Part shown: positions 47,141-55,285 of the stretch, piece by piece
How positions within the stretch are numbered: position 1 is the stretch's first letter
How the letters are laid out: each line of letters begins with the position of its first letter
NCBI GenBank assembly: GCA_008933835.1
Contig: WBUG01000014.1
Coordinates: forward strand, 1-59,494
Length of the DNA: 59,494 bases
Direction: 5' to 3'
From: Bacteroidota bacterium
GTDB taxonomy: Bacteria; Bacteroidota; Ignavibacteria; UBA10030; UBA8401
Notes under the pieces: model-generated
The model's database searches: none
Told to the model about the DNA's origin: nothing
What the model saw: only the letters and a program-made list of their open reading frames with translations
Made by a program: the position numbers and the translations under genes

Positions 47141-47506
47141 TCAATTGTTCTTCGCCCCCTGGTCGATCCAGCGGGTGATCATCTCGATGGTCTCGGGTTC
47201 CAGCGGCTTCCGGCCGCGCGGCATCGGCCGGCCGAAATCGGTGGTGCCGAGGAGCTTTTTGACGAGCACGCTCTCCGCTCCCTTCCGCGGAAGGACGACC
47301 GGACCATGCCGGCTGTCGCCACGCATCAGTTCCTTGTAGTTGTCGAGGTACAGTCCGCTCGGGCTCTCGTCCTCGGTGTTATGGCAGTTGAGGCACTTCT
47401 TCACGAACACCGGCATCACGTCCTTGGAGAAGGAGACCTTCGTTTCCTTCTCCTGAGCGGAGAGGATGGCGGCAGTGAGGAGGAGGAGCATCATCGTTCG
47501 CATCAT
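47141..47506 (-). CDS. single-haem c-type cytochrome, PSCyt1-like domain (second of set)
   Basis: 121 residues. Signal peptide (LLLLTAAILSAQ), then SFSKDVMPVFVKKCLNCHNT with CLNCH at 38-42; an axial-Met candidate in FGRPMPRGRKPLEPE; ends TRWIDQGAKNN. It is clearly paralogous to its two neighbours. The open frame extends upstream to 47761 through the neighbouring gene in another frame; the ATG at 47506 (or 47503) gives the signal peptide. Spacing from the TIG-cytochrome stop is 20 bases. Confidence 0.85.
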   Translation of the reverse strand: MMRTMMLLLLTAAILSAQEKETKVSFSKDVMPVFVKKCLNCHNTEDESPSGLYLDNYKELMRGDSRHGPVVLPRKGAESVLVKKLLGTTDFGRPMPRGRKPLEPETIEMITRWIDQGAKNN

Positions 47507-47526
47507 ACGTCGTTCCCCGTCATGGT

Positions 47527-48162
47527 TCAATTGTTCGGAGCGCCCTGATCGATCCATTGCACGAACTTCAGGATCTCGTTCTCCGGCAGGGCCGAGCCGC
47601 CGAGAGGCATCCGCGCGCCGGCGGTTCCGCGGAGCTTCCGGACGAGGCGGCTCCCTTCGCCGTCGAACGGCACCACGGCGGCGCCGCTGTTCCCGCCGGC
47701 CATCAGCGATGCGTACGTCGTCACCGTGAGCCCACCCGAACCGCCGTGACAGCCGGCGCAACCCCGTGCGGTGAAGATGGGGGCGATGTCGGCAGCGAAA
47801 CTGATGGCGACCGTTCCGAGCACTTTGAAGGAGCGGCCCGTGGAGGCGGTGCCGTTCACCGTGACCTTCACCGCACCCGTGACGGCACCGGCCGGCACCG
47901 TCGTCCGCAGCAGCGTGTCGGTCCAGACGCCGACGGGGGACGCGGTCACGGCGCCGAACGCGATGGTGCTGGTACCCTGTGCAGCGCCGAACCGGGAACC
48001 GCTGATGGTGACCGTATCGCCGACGGCACCGGAATCCGGCAGAATGGTCGTGATGACCGGGGCGTTCGACGGGGCCGCGGGCGGCGTCACCGGGTCACCC
48101 AGATCGTCGCACGAGGCGGCGAAGAACGCCGCGAGCAGGGAAAGGAGCAGGGGGTATCGCAT
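47527..48162 (-). CDS. lipoprotein with TIG/IPT domain fused to a PSCyt1-like cytochrome domain
   Basis: 211 residues. A lipoprotein signal ends FFAASC, placing the lipidated Cys at 18. Residues about 33-115 form an IPT/TIG immunoglobulin-like domain (VITTILPDSGAVGDTVTISG, then GAVKVTVNGTASTG). The C-terminal domain has CAGCH at 135-139, an axial-Met candidate in ARMPLGGSALPENE, and ends VQWIDQGAPNN. ATG 48162 is chosen because AGGA lies 8 bases upstream; ATG 48177 is possible. It probably sits in the periplasm or outer membrane beside the barrel encoded just upstream. Confidence 0.85.
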   Translation of the reverse strand: MRYPLLLSLLAAFFAASCDDLGDPVTPPAAPSNAPVITTILPDSGAVGDTVTISGSRFGAAQGTSTIAFGAVTASPVGVWTDTLLRTTVPAGAVTGAVKVTVNGTASTGRSFKVLGTVAISFAADIAPIFTARGCAGCHGGSGGLTVTTYASLMAGGNSGAAVVPFDGEGSRLVRKLRGTAGARMPLGGSALPENEILKFVQWIDQGAPNN

Positions 48163-48180
48163 CGATCGGTTCCTCATGGA

Positions 48181-49311
48181 TCACAGGAAGAAATGGAACA
48201 TGACATGCAGTTCGTCGTTGGAAAGCTCCGTGAGGGACTCACGGTTGATGCGGTACACCGGACGCACTTCGACGCCCGTGAGCGGGAAGAACTCAGCGCC
48301 GACGGAGATGCGCGAGACGGAAGCGTCCTGCCGCGCGTCGTTCGGATCGTAGAACTCGTACCCGACCTTGAGGTCGATGCCCTCCGTGATGACGTAGTTC
48401 GCCTCCGTGAAGATGACGACACCGTTCACCGTGCGCAGGAGCGATGTGTTGTACGACTGTATCATGTCCGCTTCGGCCATCAGCGTGAGATTGCCGTCGT
48501 ACGTCACGATGCCGAATCCGCCCCATGACTGGGTGACGCGTCCGCCGCCGGTCGGCAACCGGTACAGTGAACCGCCGAGCAGGATGTTGAACGGGCCCGC
48601 CTCGAACGCGGCGTCACCGCGCACCGCGACCGCCTTCGACGTGCTTCCACCCGCTCCCGCCAGACCGCCTTTGCGTCCGTTGAAGACCCCGGCATTGAAC
48701 GTGAAGATGGAGGGATTGAACCCCACTTCCAGTCCCGTATCTTCGCTCCCTTGTCCGAATCCGAGACCTGCCGGATAGGCGGAGAGCGCCGGGTCGATGG
48801 GGGCGAACGGTCCGTTCCGGATGAAGAGAGTATGATCGTCCATGCGGAGACCGTAGGCGGGGATGAAATTCCCCACTTTCACGTATCCGTCCAGCGGCAG
48901 CACCTTCGCCAGACCGAACACTTCGAATCCGGAATAGAGTCCCTTGTCGAAATAGATCCTGAACTTTTTGTTGAGACGGAGGTCAAGGTAGAGGTCCCCC
49001 TGCATCTGGAAGAAGGAGGTGGCCGTCGTGGACTGCATGTAATAGAAAAGGGTCCGGTAATCCATTCCGATGGTGAACACGTCGTTGAGCGCGGGGGAGA
49101 ACTCCTCGATGTCGGTCCGCTCCTTGAACGTCGTCATCGTCAGCTCTTCGCGGCCGTACGTGGAGCCGAACGTGCTGCGCATCCCTTTGCCCGAGGGATT
49201 GATGTGGCAGGACTGGCATTTCGCCCCCTGGCGGGTCGCGAATTTCGGCAGCGCGTCGAGTGAGGAGGCCGCGACGGCCACGGCGATGAGCGGCATCAAC
49301 CATCGTTTCAT
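48181..49311 (-). CDS. outer-membrane beta-barrel with N-terminal CxxCH haem motif
   Basis: 376 residues. A signal peptide (to about 20) is followed by KFATRQGAKCQSCHINPSGK, with the haem-c motif CQSCH at 32-36 and GKGMRSTFG after it. The remainder is beta-rich with many short amphipathic strands and ends DELHVMFHFFL, an aromatic-rich barrel-like C-terminus. This combination suggests a porin carrying one haem at its periplasmic mouth. First gene of the cytochrome run. GGGAG lies 6 bases before ATG 49311. No MtrB- or OmcF-type relationship can be claimed. Confidence 0.8.
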   Translation of the reverse strand: MKRWLMPLIAVAVAASSLDALPKFATRQGAKCQSCHINPSGKGMRSTFGSTYGREELTMTTFKERTDIEEFSPALNDVFTIGMDYRTLFYYMQSTTATSFFQMQGDLYLDLRLNKKFRIYFDKGLYSGFEVFGLAKVLPLDGYVKVGNFIPAYGLRMDDHTLFIRNGPFAPIDPALSAYPAGLGFGQGSEDTGLEVGFNPSIFTFNAGVFNGRKGGLAGAGGSTSKAVAVRGDAAFEAGPFNILLGGSLYRLPTGGGRVTQSWGGFGIVTYDGNLTLMAEADMIQSYNTSLLRTVNGVVIFTEANYVITEGIDLKVGYEFYDPNDARQDASVSRISVGAEFFPLTGVEVRPVYRINRESLTELSNDELHVMFHFFL

Positions 49312-49351
49312 GTTCGACTCCCGGTGAATGGTGAAGCAACGATTCCGAAAG

Positions 49352-49380
49352 AATGTATCACAATCGGCTTGTTTATGCAA
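49352..49380 (-). promoter_or_regulatory. promoter of the cytochrome-barrel operon
   Basis: Minus strand: TTGCAT, a 17-base spacer, then TACATT. The predicted start of transcription near 49345 leaves a leader of about 34 bases before the barrel ATG. Confidence 0.7.
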
Positions 49381-49407
49381 GGACAAAGAGGTCCGGATTG
49401 AGATTCG

Positions 49408-50499
49408 TCACAACGTGCGGCGTCGGTTCTTGAGGTAATCCACGAAGATGTATTGACCGAGGTCGCCGAGTGACGAATAGTATGCCCGGCCTTTGTTCGC
49501 CTTGGTGAGTTCCTCCACGAAGCCGATGAGGTACGGGTCCTGCGCGATCATGAAGGTGCTGATGGTGATGCGTTCACGCCGGCACTGCACCGCCTCGTCG
49601 AGCGTTTTGTTGACGATCTTCGGGTCCAGTCCGTACGGGTTCTTGTAGAGCCGGCCGGATTCGTCGAACATGGCCGAGGGCTTCCCGTCGGTGATCATGA
49701 AGATCTGCTTATTGGCGTTGCCGCACTTCCGCAGGAGGGTACGGGCCATCTGCAGACCGGCCCGTGTGTTGGTGTGGAACGGTCCGACCTGGACGAACGG
49801 GACCTCGGCGAGACTGATGAGACGGGCGTCGTCGCCGAAGGTGAGGCAGGCGAGGTAATCCTTCGGGTACTTCGTCTGGATGAGCTCGGCGAGCGCCATC
49901 GCCACCTGCTTGGCGGGCGTGATCCGGTCCTCGCCGTAGAGCACCATGCTGTGCGAGATGTCGAGCATGACGACGGTGGCGCAGGAGGAGAGGTGCTCCG
50001 ACTCATAGACCTCGAGGTCCTCTTCGTTCAGCCGGAATTCGTCAATGCCGTCCCGCGTGAGCGCATTGGTCATCGTGGCGGTGAGGTCGATGTCCGCCGG
50101 CCTGTCTCCGAAGGTCCACTTCCGCGTTTCACTGACGCGTTCGACCCCCGTGCCGGTCTTCGGCGTCTCGTGGGAGCCGGGCCGGCTCTTCCGGAGCGAG
50201 GAGAAGATCTCAGCGAGCGCGTCCCGACGGATGCGCTGCATCCCTTTTCCGGTCATCCGGTGCACGCCGTCGACCTCTTCGATGAGGCCCATCTCCTTCA
50301 GGCGGCGCAGGAGCTCTTCGAAAGGCAAATCGTCGTCGAAGATGCCGTGTTCCCGGCCGAGCTGGCGGAGCCACTCGAGCGCTTCGTCCACATCGCCGCT
50401 GGTCTGCAGTACGAGGTAGTTGAACAGCTTCAGCAGCTGCTCGAGGCGCTGTTCGTCCGTCGCGGAACCGTCGCTCCAACGCGAATACAGGAATCGCAT
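49408..50499 (-). CDS. VWA-domain protein partnered with an AAA ATPase
   Basis: 363 residues. An N-terminal helical part (about 1-130) is followed by a von Willebrand A domain with an intact MIDAS: VVMLDISHSMVLYGEDRITP (DxSxS) and FMITDGKPSAMF. Its start lies just inside the ATPase gene's end (stop 50505-50507). I chose ATG 50499 because GGGGG lies about 10 bases upstream; a TTG at 50508 is possible. Such VWA proteins act with MoxR/chelatase-type ATPases in metal insertion or complex remodelling. Substrate unknown. Confidence 0.85.
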   Translation of the reverse strand: MRFLYSRWSDGSATDEQRLEQLLKLFNYLVLQTSGDVDEALEWLRQLGREHGIFDDDLPFEELLRRLKEMGLIEEVDGVHRMTGKGMQRIRRDALAEIFSSLRKSRPGSHETPKTGTGVERVSETRKWTFGDRPADIDLTATMTNALTRDGIDEFRLNEEDLEVYESEHLSSCATVVMLDISHSMVLYGEDRITPAKQVAMALAELIQTKYPKDYLACLTFGDDARLISLAEVPFVQVGPFHTNTRAGLQMARTLLRKCGNANKQIFMITDGKPSAMFDESGRLYKNPYGLDPKIVNKTLDEAVQCRRERITISTFMIAQDPYLIGFVEELTKANKGRAYYSSLGDLGQYIFVDYLKNRRRTL

Positions 50500-50504
50500 C
50501 GCGG

Positions 50505-52016
50505 TCAATCCCCCTCATCGATGTCGCCGGCGCGTCCGCTGAAGATCTGGCCGACCATGTCCTTGTAGACGGCGACGTGGTCCACCTCCTCCTTCGCGAT
50601 GCGCGAGTTCTGATGCAGACCGTCCAGGACGAACTCCATGGCGGTGGCGAGACCGTACGGATCGTCGTCGCCGAGCTTGAAGTGCTTCATCGTCACCTCC
50701 TTCAGTCCGGGCACGCGGGCGAGTTCCGCGCGGTACGCGGCGAAGGGCATGTCGTCCGACAGCATCAGGGAGTTCCCCTGTTCGAACCACCGAACGACGG
50801 GAGTGTACTCGTTCTTCGGTGTCTGTTCGGTGGACGCGGACGACTCGCGTCGTCGCGGCCGCTGCAGCGGGTCGGGGAAATACCGGGCGAACACCGTCCG
50901 GGTCGCCTTGCCGATGAGCGCTTTCCCCACCTTCATCGCTCCCTCTTGTTCCCCCTCGAACACCAGTTCCACCTTCCCGGTGACGCCGGGAAGGACGTGC
51001 GGTAGGTCGCACATACGGGGGACAATGCGCTCTTCGCCGAGCAGGATGGCGCGCCGTTCGGCGTTGCTGACCAGGTTCTCCATCGCGGCGATGGTGAGGC
51101 GGGCGCTGACGCCCGATTTCTGGTCCACGAACTCCGAACGCCTCGCCTCGAACGCGATGCTCTCGATGATCTCTTTGAAGTAGTGCGGAATGACGGCAGG
51201 GGCGCCGTTCCGTTCCGTCCATGCCTCCTGTCCGGTGATCTCGATGGCGTCGTCGAGGGTGCGGGGATAGTGCGTAAGGATCTGGGAATCGATGCGGTCC
51301 TTCAGCGGCGTGATGATGCTGCCGCGGTTGGTGTAGTCCTCCGGATTGGCGGTGAAGACGAGGAAGACGTCCAGCGGGATGCGGATGTTGAACCCGCGGA
51401 TCTGGACATCCTTCTCCTCCAGGATGTTGAAAAGCCCCACCTGGATGCGGGGCTGGAGGTCCGGGAGTTCGTTGAGGGCGAAGATGCCCCGGTTGGAGCG
51501 GGGGATGAGGCCGAAATGGATGGCACCTTCGTGCGAGTAGTGCAGACGCTGCGTCGCCGCCTTGATGGGGTCGATGTCACCGATGAGGTCGGCGATGGTG
51601 ACGTCCGGTGTCGCCAGTTTCTCGCTGAAACGCCGTTCGCGGTGGAGCCAATCGATCTCCGTCTCGTCCCCCTCGTCCCGCAGCCGGTCCGAGCCGAACT
51701 TGCTCACCGGACGGAACGGATCGTCGTTCACTTCACTCCCCTTGATGACCGGGACGTATTCGTCCAGCAGCGACGGCAGCATTCGGATGATCCGGGTCTT
51801 CGCCTGGCCGCGGAGCCCGAGCAGGATGATGTCATGCCGGGCGAGGATGGCGTTCACGAGGGCGGGTACCACCGTGGTCTCGTACCCGATGATGCCGGGG
51901 AAGAGAGGCTCCCGCGCCTTGAGCTTGGTGATGAGATTGGCGCGCACCTCCTCCTTCACGGGAACCGTGCGGTACCCGCTCCGTTTCAGTTCGCCCACCG
52001 TACGAGGTCTGTTCAT
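50505..52016 (-). CDS. MoxR/Mg-chelatase-like AAA+ ATPase
   Basis: 503 residues. Walker A is GLRGQAKT (67-74), the GxxGxAKT form of the MoxR clade. The Walker B-like segment reads GIFALNELPDLQPRIQVGLF with Asn-Glu where Asp-Glu is usual, then the DVQIRGFNIRIPLDVF and VFTANPEDYTNRGSIITPLK (sensor 1/Arg finger) region. ATG 52016 is chosen with AAGGAG 12 bases upstream; a GTG at 52037 is possible. With the VWA gene it forms a two-gene unit from a strong promoter. Confidence 0.88.
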   Translation of the reverse strand: MNRPRTVGELKRSGYRTVPVKEEVRANLITKLKAREPLFPGIIGYETTVVPALVNAILARHDIILLGLRGQAKTRIIRMLPSLLDEYVPVIKGSEVNDDPFRPVSKFGSDRLRDEGDETEIDWLHRERRFSEKLATPDVTIADLIGDIDPIKAATQRLHYSHEGAIHFGLIPRSNRGIFALNELPDLQPRIQVGLFNILEEKDVQIRGFNIRIPLDVFLVFTANPEDYTNRGSIITPLKDRIDSQILTHYPRTLDDAIEITGQEAWTERNGAPAVIPHYFKEIIESIAFEARRSEFVDQKSGVSARLTIAAMENLVSNAERRAILLGEERIVPRMCDLPHVLPGVTGKVELVFEGEQEGAMKVGKALIGKATRTVFARYFPDPLQRPRRRESSASTEQTPKNEYTPVVRWFEQGNSLMLSDDMPFAAYRAELARVPGLKEVTMKHFKLGDDDPYGLATAMEFVLDGLHQNSRIAKEEVDHVAVYKDMVGQIFSGRAGDIDEGD

Positions 52017-52042
52017 TCTATCGTCGTCTCCTTTCACCGTTC

Positions 52043-52071
52043 AATATAAACGCGGCGGCGGCGAAATGCAA
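52043..52071 (-). promoter_or_regulatory. promoter of the AAA-VWA pair
   Basis: Minus strand: TTGCAT, a 17-base spacer, then TATATT. Its -35 lies only 6 bases from the -35 of the plus-strand promoter at 52078-52106. Confidence 0.8.
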
Positions 52072-52077
52072 TTTTGG

Positions 52078-52106
52078 TTGTATGTACGCGAAGTTCCTGC
52101 TATCTT
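52078..52106 (+). promoter_or_regulatory. promoter of the GT9 gene
   Basis: TTGTAT (52078-52083), a 17-base spacer, then TATCTT (52101-52106). The leader should be about 50 bases. Back to back with the minus-strand promoter at 52043-52071. Confidence 0.7.
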
Positions 52107-52161
52107 CCATCGTCCGAACCGCGGACACCGCAACGACCGACCATCGGCACCACCGTCTGTC

Positions 52162-53217
52162 ATGTCCATACCTCCTAAAACACTCGTTCTCCGGCTGAGT
52201 TCCATCGGCGACATCGTCCTGTCGTCCGCGCTGCTGCGGACGCTCCGGACGGCGGCAGGCCGGGAGGCGCGGATCGACTACGTGGTGCGGAAGGAGTACG
52301 CCGACCTGGTGCGCTACAACCATCATCTCTCCGTCGTCCATGTGTACGACCCGGCGAGCGGGTTCGACGGTCTCAAGACACTGGCGGGTGAACTACGGAG
52401 AGAGGGGTACGGGCTCGTCGTGGACATCCATGACAGCATCCGGACGAAACTGCTGCGCGCCGCCTGCCGCGCGGAGCGGACGGTGGTGATCGACAAGCGG
52501 AAGATGGAACGGTGGCTGCTGGTGAACCTGAAGCGGAACGCGTACGACGGCATCGTCTCGGTGGCCGAACGGTACATCGAAACGGTCGCCCCGTTCGGCG
52601 TCGCGTACGACGGAAAGGGACTGGAGATCTTCATCCCTGATGCGGTGCAGTTCGATGTGTCGGGGAGAATGGCCAAGCTCCGTCTGGACCGTTTCGAGAC
52701 CGTCATCGGACTCTGTCCCGGTTCCCGCCACTTCACGAAACGGTGGCAGACCGAGAAGTTCGCCGAGGTGGGACTCCGGGCCGCGAAGGAGCTGAAGGCC
52801 AAGGTGCTCCTCTTCGGAGGTCCCGGCGAGAACGGAGACTGCTCGGTCGTGGAGCGGACCATCGCCGCCGGAGCCGGAGCCGATACGGTGACGAACTTCG
52901 CCGGATCGTTCTCGCTGCTCGAATCGGCGGCGGCGCTGGAGTTCTGCGACGCGGTGGTGACGAACGACAGCGGACTGATGCATTTGGCGGCGGCGAAGCA
53001 GAAGAAGACGGTGGCCGTCTTCGGTTCCACCGTCCGGGAGTTCGGTTTCGCGCCGTTCGGGACCGAAGCGGTGGTGGTGGAGGAAGAAGGGATGGAATGC
53101 CGACCATGCACCCACATCGGCCGCCGGGATTGTCCGAAAGGACATTTCCACTGCATGAACGGCATCACGGCCGACCGGGTCTTCACGGCGGTCACGTCGC
53201 TGCTCGCCCACCGCTGA
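52162..53217 (+). CDS. glycosyltransferase family 9 (heptosyltransferase-like)
   Basis: 351 residues. The N-terminal Rossmann half begins TLVLRLSSIGDIVLSSALLR; the C-terminal half has GLCPGSRHFTKRWQTEKFAE and VTNDSGLMHLAAAKQKKTVA, the nucleotide-sugar binding signature of ADP-heptose:LPS heptosyltransferases. A Cys/His cluster (CRPCTHIGRRDCPKGHFHC) near the end is common in this family. It probably adds sugar to the LPS core, implying a Gram-negative envelope. The frame extends upstream to 51562 antisense to the ATPase gene; ATG 52162 gives the family N-terminus. Confidence 0.9.
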   Translation: MSIPPKTLVLRLSSIGDIVLSSALLRTLRTAAGREARIDYVVRKEYADLVRYNHHLSVVHVYDPASGFDGLKTLAGELRREGYGLVVDIHDSIRTKLLRAACRAERTVVIDKRKMERWLLVNLKRNAYDGIVSVAERYIETVAPFGVAYDGKGLEIFIPDAVQFDVSGRMAKLRLDRFETVIGLCPGSRHFTKRWQTEKFAEVGLRAAKELKAKVLLFGGPGENGDCSVVERTIAAGAGADTVTNFAGSFSLLESAAALEFCDAVVTNDSGLMHLAAAKQKKTVAVFGSTVREFGFAPFGTEAVVVEEEGMECRPCTHIGRRDCPKGHFHCMNGITADRVFTAVTSLLAHR

Positions 53218-53284
53218 AACCTGCATTTCCCCTCTTTTTCTTCGTTGTTTTAAGCCATAATCACGCTCATCGAACCTCCGCGCC

Positions 53285-53313
53285 TTGCATCTCGCTCCCC
53301 CTTCCTCTATATT
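53285..53313 (+). promoter_or_regulatory. promoter of the 53326 gene (near-leaderless)
   Basis: TTGCAT (53285-53290), a 17-base spacer, then TATATT (53308-53313). The predicted start of transcription at about 53320 is only 5-7 bases before the ATG. Confidence 0.75.
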
Positions 53314-53325
53314 TCGCCACGATCC

Positions 53326-53733
53326 ATGACGCTCAGTCCGACCACACGCGCCCTGCTTTCCGACATCGCCGCCGCATCCGCCGGACGGCTGCAGCGTTCC
53401 ATGGATCTCGGCACCCTCATCGAACTCTCCGTGCAGCGCTCACTTCCGTCCGCTCTCGATGACCTCGCCTTCTCCGCGAAGTTCCTCACCAAATCCTTTG
53501 AACTGATGAAGCGCATCGGTAAGGGAGGGGAAGGGTACGACCGGCTCGAACAGGAGTTCGCCGCGCAGATGGAAAAGGCCCGTGCCGCCATCACCGGGCT
53601 CACGGCCGGTTCTCCGGCGGAACCGCATTTTTCCGCTACCTATCTTTCCATGGACACCGACGCTCTCCAGAATGTGATGCAACTGTTCCACGACCTCGGA
53701 TGGTACAAGAACTACCGCATCGATCATCCCTGA
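53326..53733 (+). CDS. small helical protein of unknown function
   Basis: 135 residues, predicted mainly helical, without signal peptide or membrane segment. It has no motif I recognise. The central part (ALDDLAFSAKFLTKSFELMK, then GYDRLEQEFAAQMEKARAAI) looks like a coiled coil, and the C-terminus ends WYKNYRIDHP. No Shine-Dalgarno sequence precedes the ATG, consistent with leaderless initiation from the promoter just upstream. Glutamate dehydrogenase follows after 41 bases and probably shares the transcript. Confidence 0.65.
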   Translation: MTLSPTTRALLSDIAAASAGRLQRSMDLGTLIELSVQRSLPSALDDLAFSAKFLTKSFELMKRIGKGGEGYDRLEQEFAAQMEKARAAITGLTAGSPAEPHFSATYLSMDTDALQNVMQLFHDLGWYKNYRIDHP

Positions 53734-53774
53734 CCGGCATACGACCCGTCCACTGACGCTGAAAGGGCAGTTCC

Positions 53775-55166
53775 ATGGCGAAGAGATCCGCACGCACCGC
53801 TCGTACCCGCACCCGCCGTACCGCCTCACCGAAACGGCGGCCTGCACCCGCTCCGAAGAAACGGCCGGTGCCGGCTCCGAAACGGCCCGCCGCTGCCCCG
53901 ACGGCGGTGACGGTGCGCGCCGTTCCGGTCGACACGAACCCGTATGAAGAGGTGCTGCACCAATTCGATACCGCCGCGAAGAAACTGGGTTTGAGCGGAG
54001 AGGAGGCCCTCCTCATCAAGACTCCGGACCGGGAACTGAGGGTGGAACTGCCGGTGATGCTCGATGACGGGCGGCTCCATTCCGTGATCGGCTACCGCGT
54101 GCAGCATAACAACGCACGGGGGCCGTACAAGGGTGGTGTGCGCTACCATCCCGACGTGGACATCGATGATGTGCGCGCGCTTGCGTCCCTGATGACCTGG
54201 AAAACGGCGGTCGTCGACATCCCGTTCGGCGGCGCGAAGGGGGGCATCGCCATCGATCCCGCGAAGTTCTCGGCGCCGGAACGAGAGCGCATCACGCGCG
54301 AATACACCGCGCGCATCGACCCGGTCATCGGTCCGCTGGAGGACATCCCCGCGCCGGACGTGAACACCGGGGCGCAGACGATGGCGTGGATGATGGACGA
54401 GTACAGCCGCCGTCATGGATACACCCCCTCCGTCGTGACCGGGAAACCGGTGGAACTCGGCGGCTCGTACGGACGGGACGAGGCGACCGGCCGCGGCGTC
54501 TGCATCGCCTTCCGGGAGGCGGCCCGCACCCACCGGCTCGACCTGAAGAAGGCCGCCGTGGCGGTGCAGGGGTTCGGCAACGTCGGTTCCCACACGGTGC
54601 GTATCCTCGAACAGGAGATGGGAGTGAAGGTGGTCGCCGTCAGCGATGTGAAGGGGGGCATCTACAATCCGCGCGGCATCCGGTACGCGGACGCGCTGCA
54701 GCAGTACAAGAGTACCGGGAGCGTGACGGGACTGCGGGGCTGTGTGAAGCTCTCGAACGAGGAACTGCTGGAACTGAAATGCGACGTGCTCATCCCCGCC
54801 GCACTCGGCAATCAGCTGCGGCGCGACAATGCGGCGAACGTGAAGGCCAAAATGGTGGTGGAGGGGGCGAACGGTCCCACCACGCACGATGCGGACGCCG
54901 TCTTCGCCTCGCGCGGCATCACGGTGGTGCCGGACATCCTCGCCAACGCCGGAGGAGTGACGGTGAGCTACTTCGAGTGGGCGCAGAATCAGCAGCAGTA
55001 CCGCTGGGAGTACCCGCGCGTGGCCGCCGAGCTAGAGAAAGTGATGACCGCCGCGTACACGGCCGTACTGCACACCGCCGAACGGCACAAGACCACGCTC
55101 CGCACCGCCGCGTTCATCATGGCGGTGGAGCGCGTCGCCCGCGCCGCCAAGATGCGGGGGGTGTGA
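53775..55166 (+). CDS. Glu/Leu/Phe/Val dehydrogenase with basic N-terminal tail
   Basis: 463 residues. From about residue 52 it is a normal glutamate dehydrogenase: GYRVQHNNARGPYKGGVRYH (substrate Lys), DIPFGGAKGGIAIDPAKFSA with the catalytic Lys, and the NAD(P) domain with AVQGFGNVGSHTVRI. Before it, residues 2-42 are almost only Arg, Lys, Ala, Pro and Thr (SPKRRPAPAPKKRPVPAPKR), like a histone H1 tail. AAAGGG precedes the ATG, supporting the extension. It interconverts glutamate and 2-oxoglutarate with ammonia; the tail's role is unknown. Confidence 0.92.
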   Translation: MAKRSARTARTRTRRTASPKRRPAPAPKKRPVPAPKRPAAAPTAVTVRAVPVDTNPYEEVLHQFDTAAKKLGLSGEEALLIKTPDRELRVELPVMLDDGRLHSVIGYRVQHNNARGPYKGGVRYHPDVDIDDVRALASLMTWKTAVVDIPFGGAKGGIAIDPAKFSAPERERITREYTARIDPVIGPLEDIPAPDVNTGAQTMAWMMDEYSRRHGYTPSVVTGKPVELGGSYGRDEATGRGVCIAFREAARTHRLDLKKAAVAVQGFGNVGSHTVRILEQEMGVKVVAVSDVKGGIYNPRGIRYADALQQYKSTGSVTGLRGCVKLSNEELLELKCDVLIPAALGNQLRRDNAANVKAKMVVEGANGPTTHDADAVFASRGITVVPDILANAGGVTVSYFEWAQNQQQYRWEYPRVAAELEKVMTAAYTAVLHTAERHKTTLRTAAFIMAVERVARAAKMRGV

Positions 55167-55285
55167 CCGGGCGGAAGCCCCGTGGATGGGACCGTACCGC
55201 AGTACCGGCATGGGATGCGTACGACGCCATGCCGCCCCTTTTTCCACGCCGATTTTTTCCCTACCTTGCATGAAAACGGTGCACT

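Noticed and set aside
51562-52161. 200-residue N-terminal extension of the GT9 protein
   Set aside because: It overlaps the ATPase gene on the other strand and two promoters; the conserved GT9 start is at 52162.
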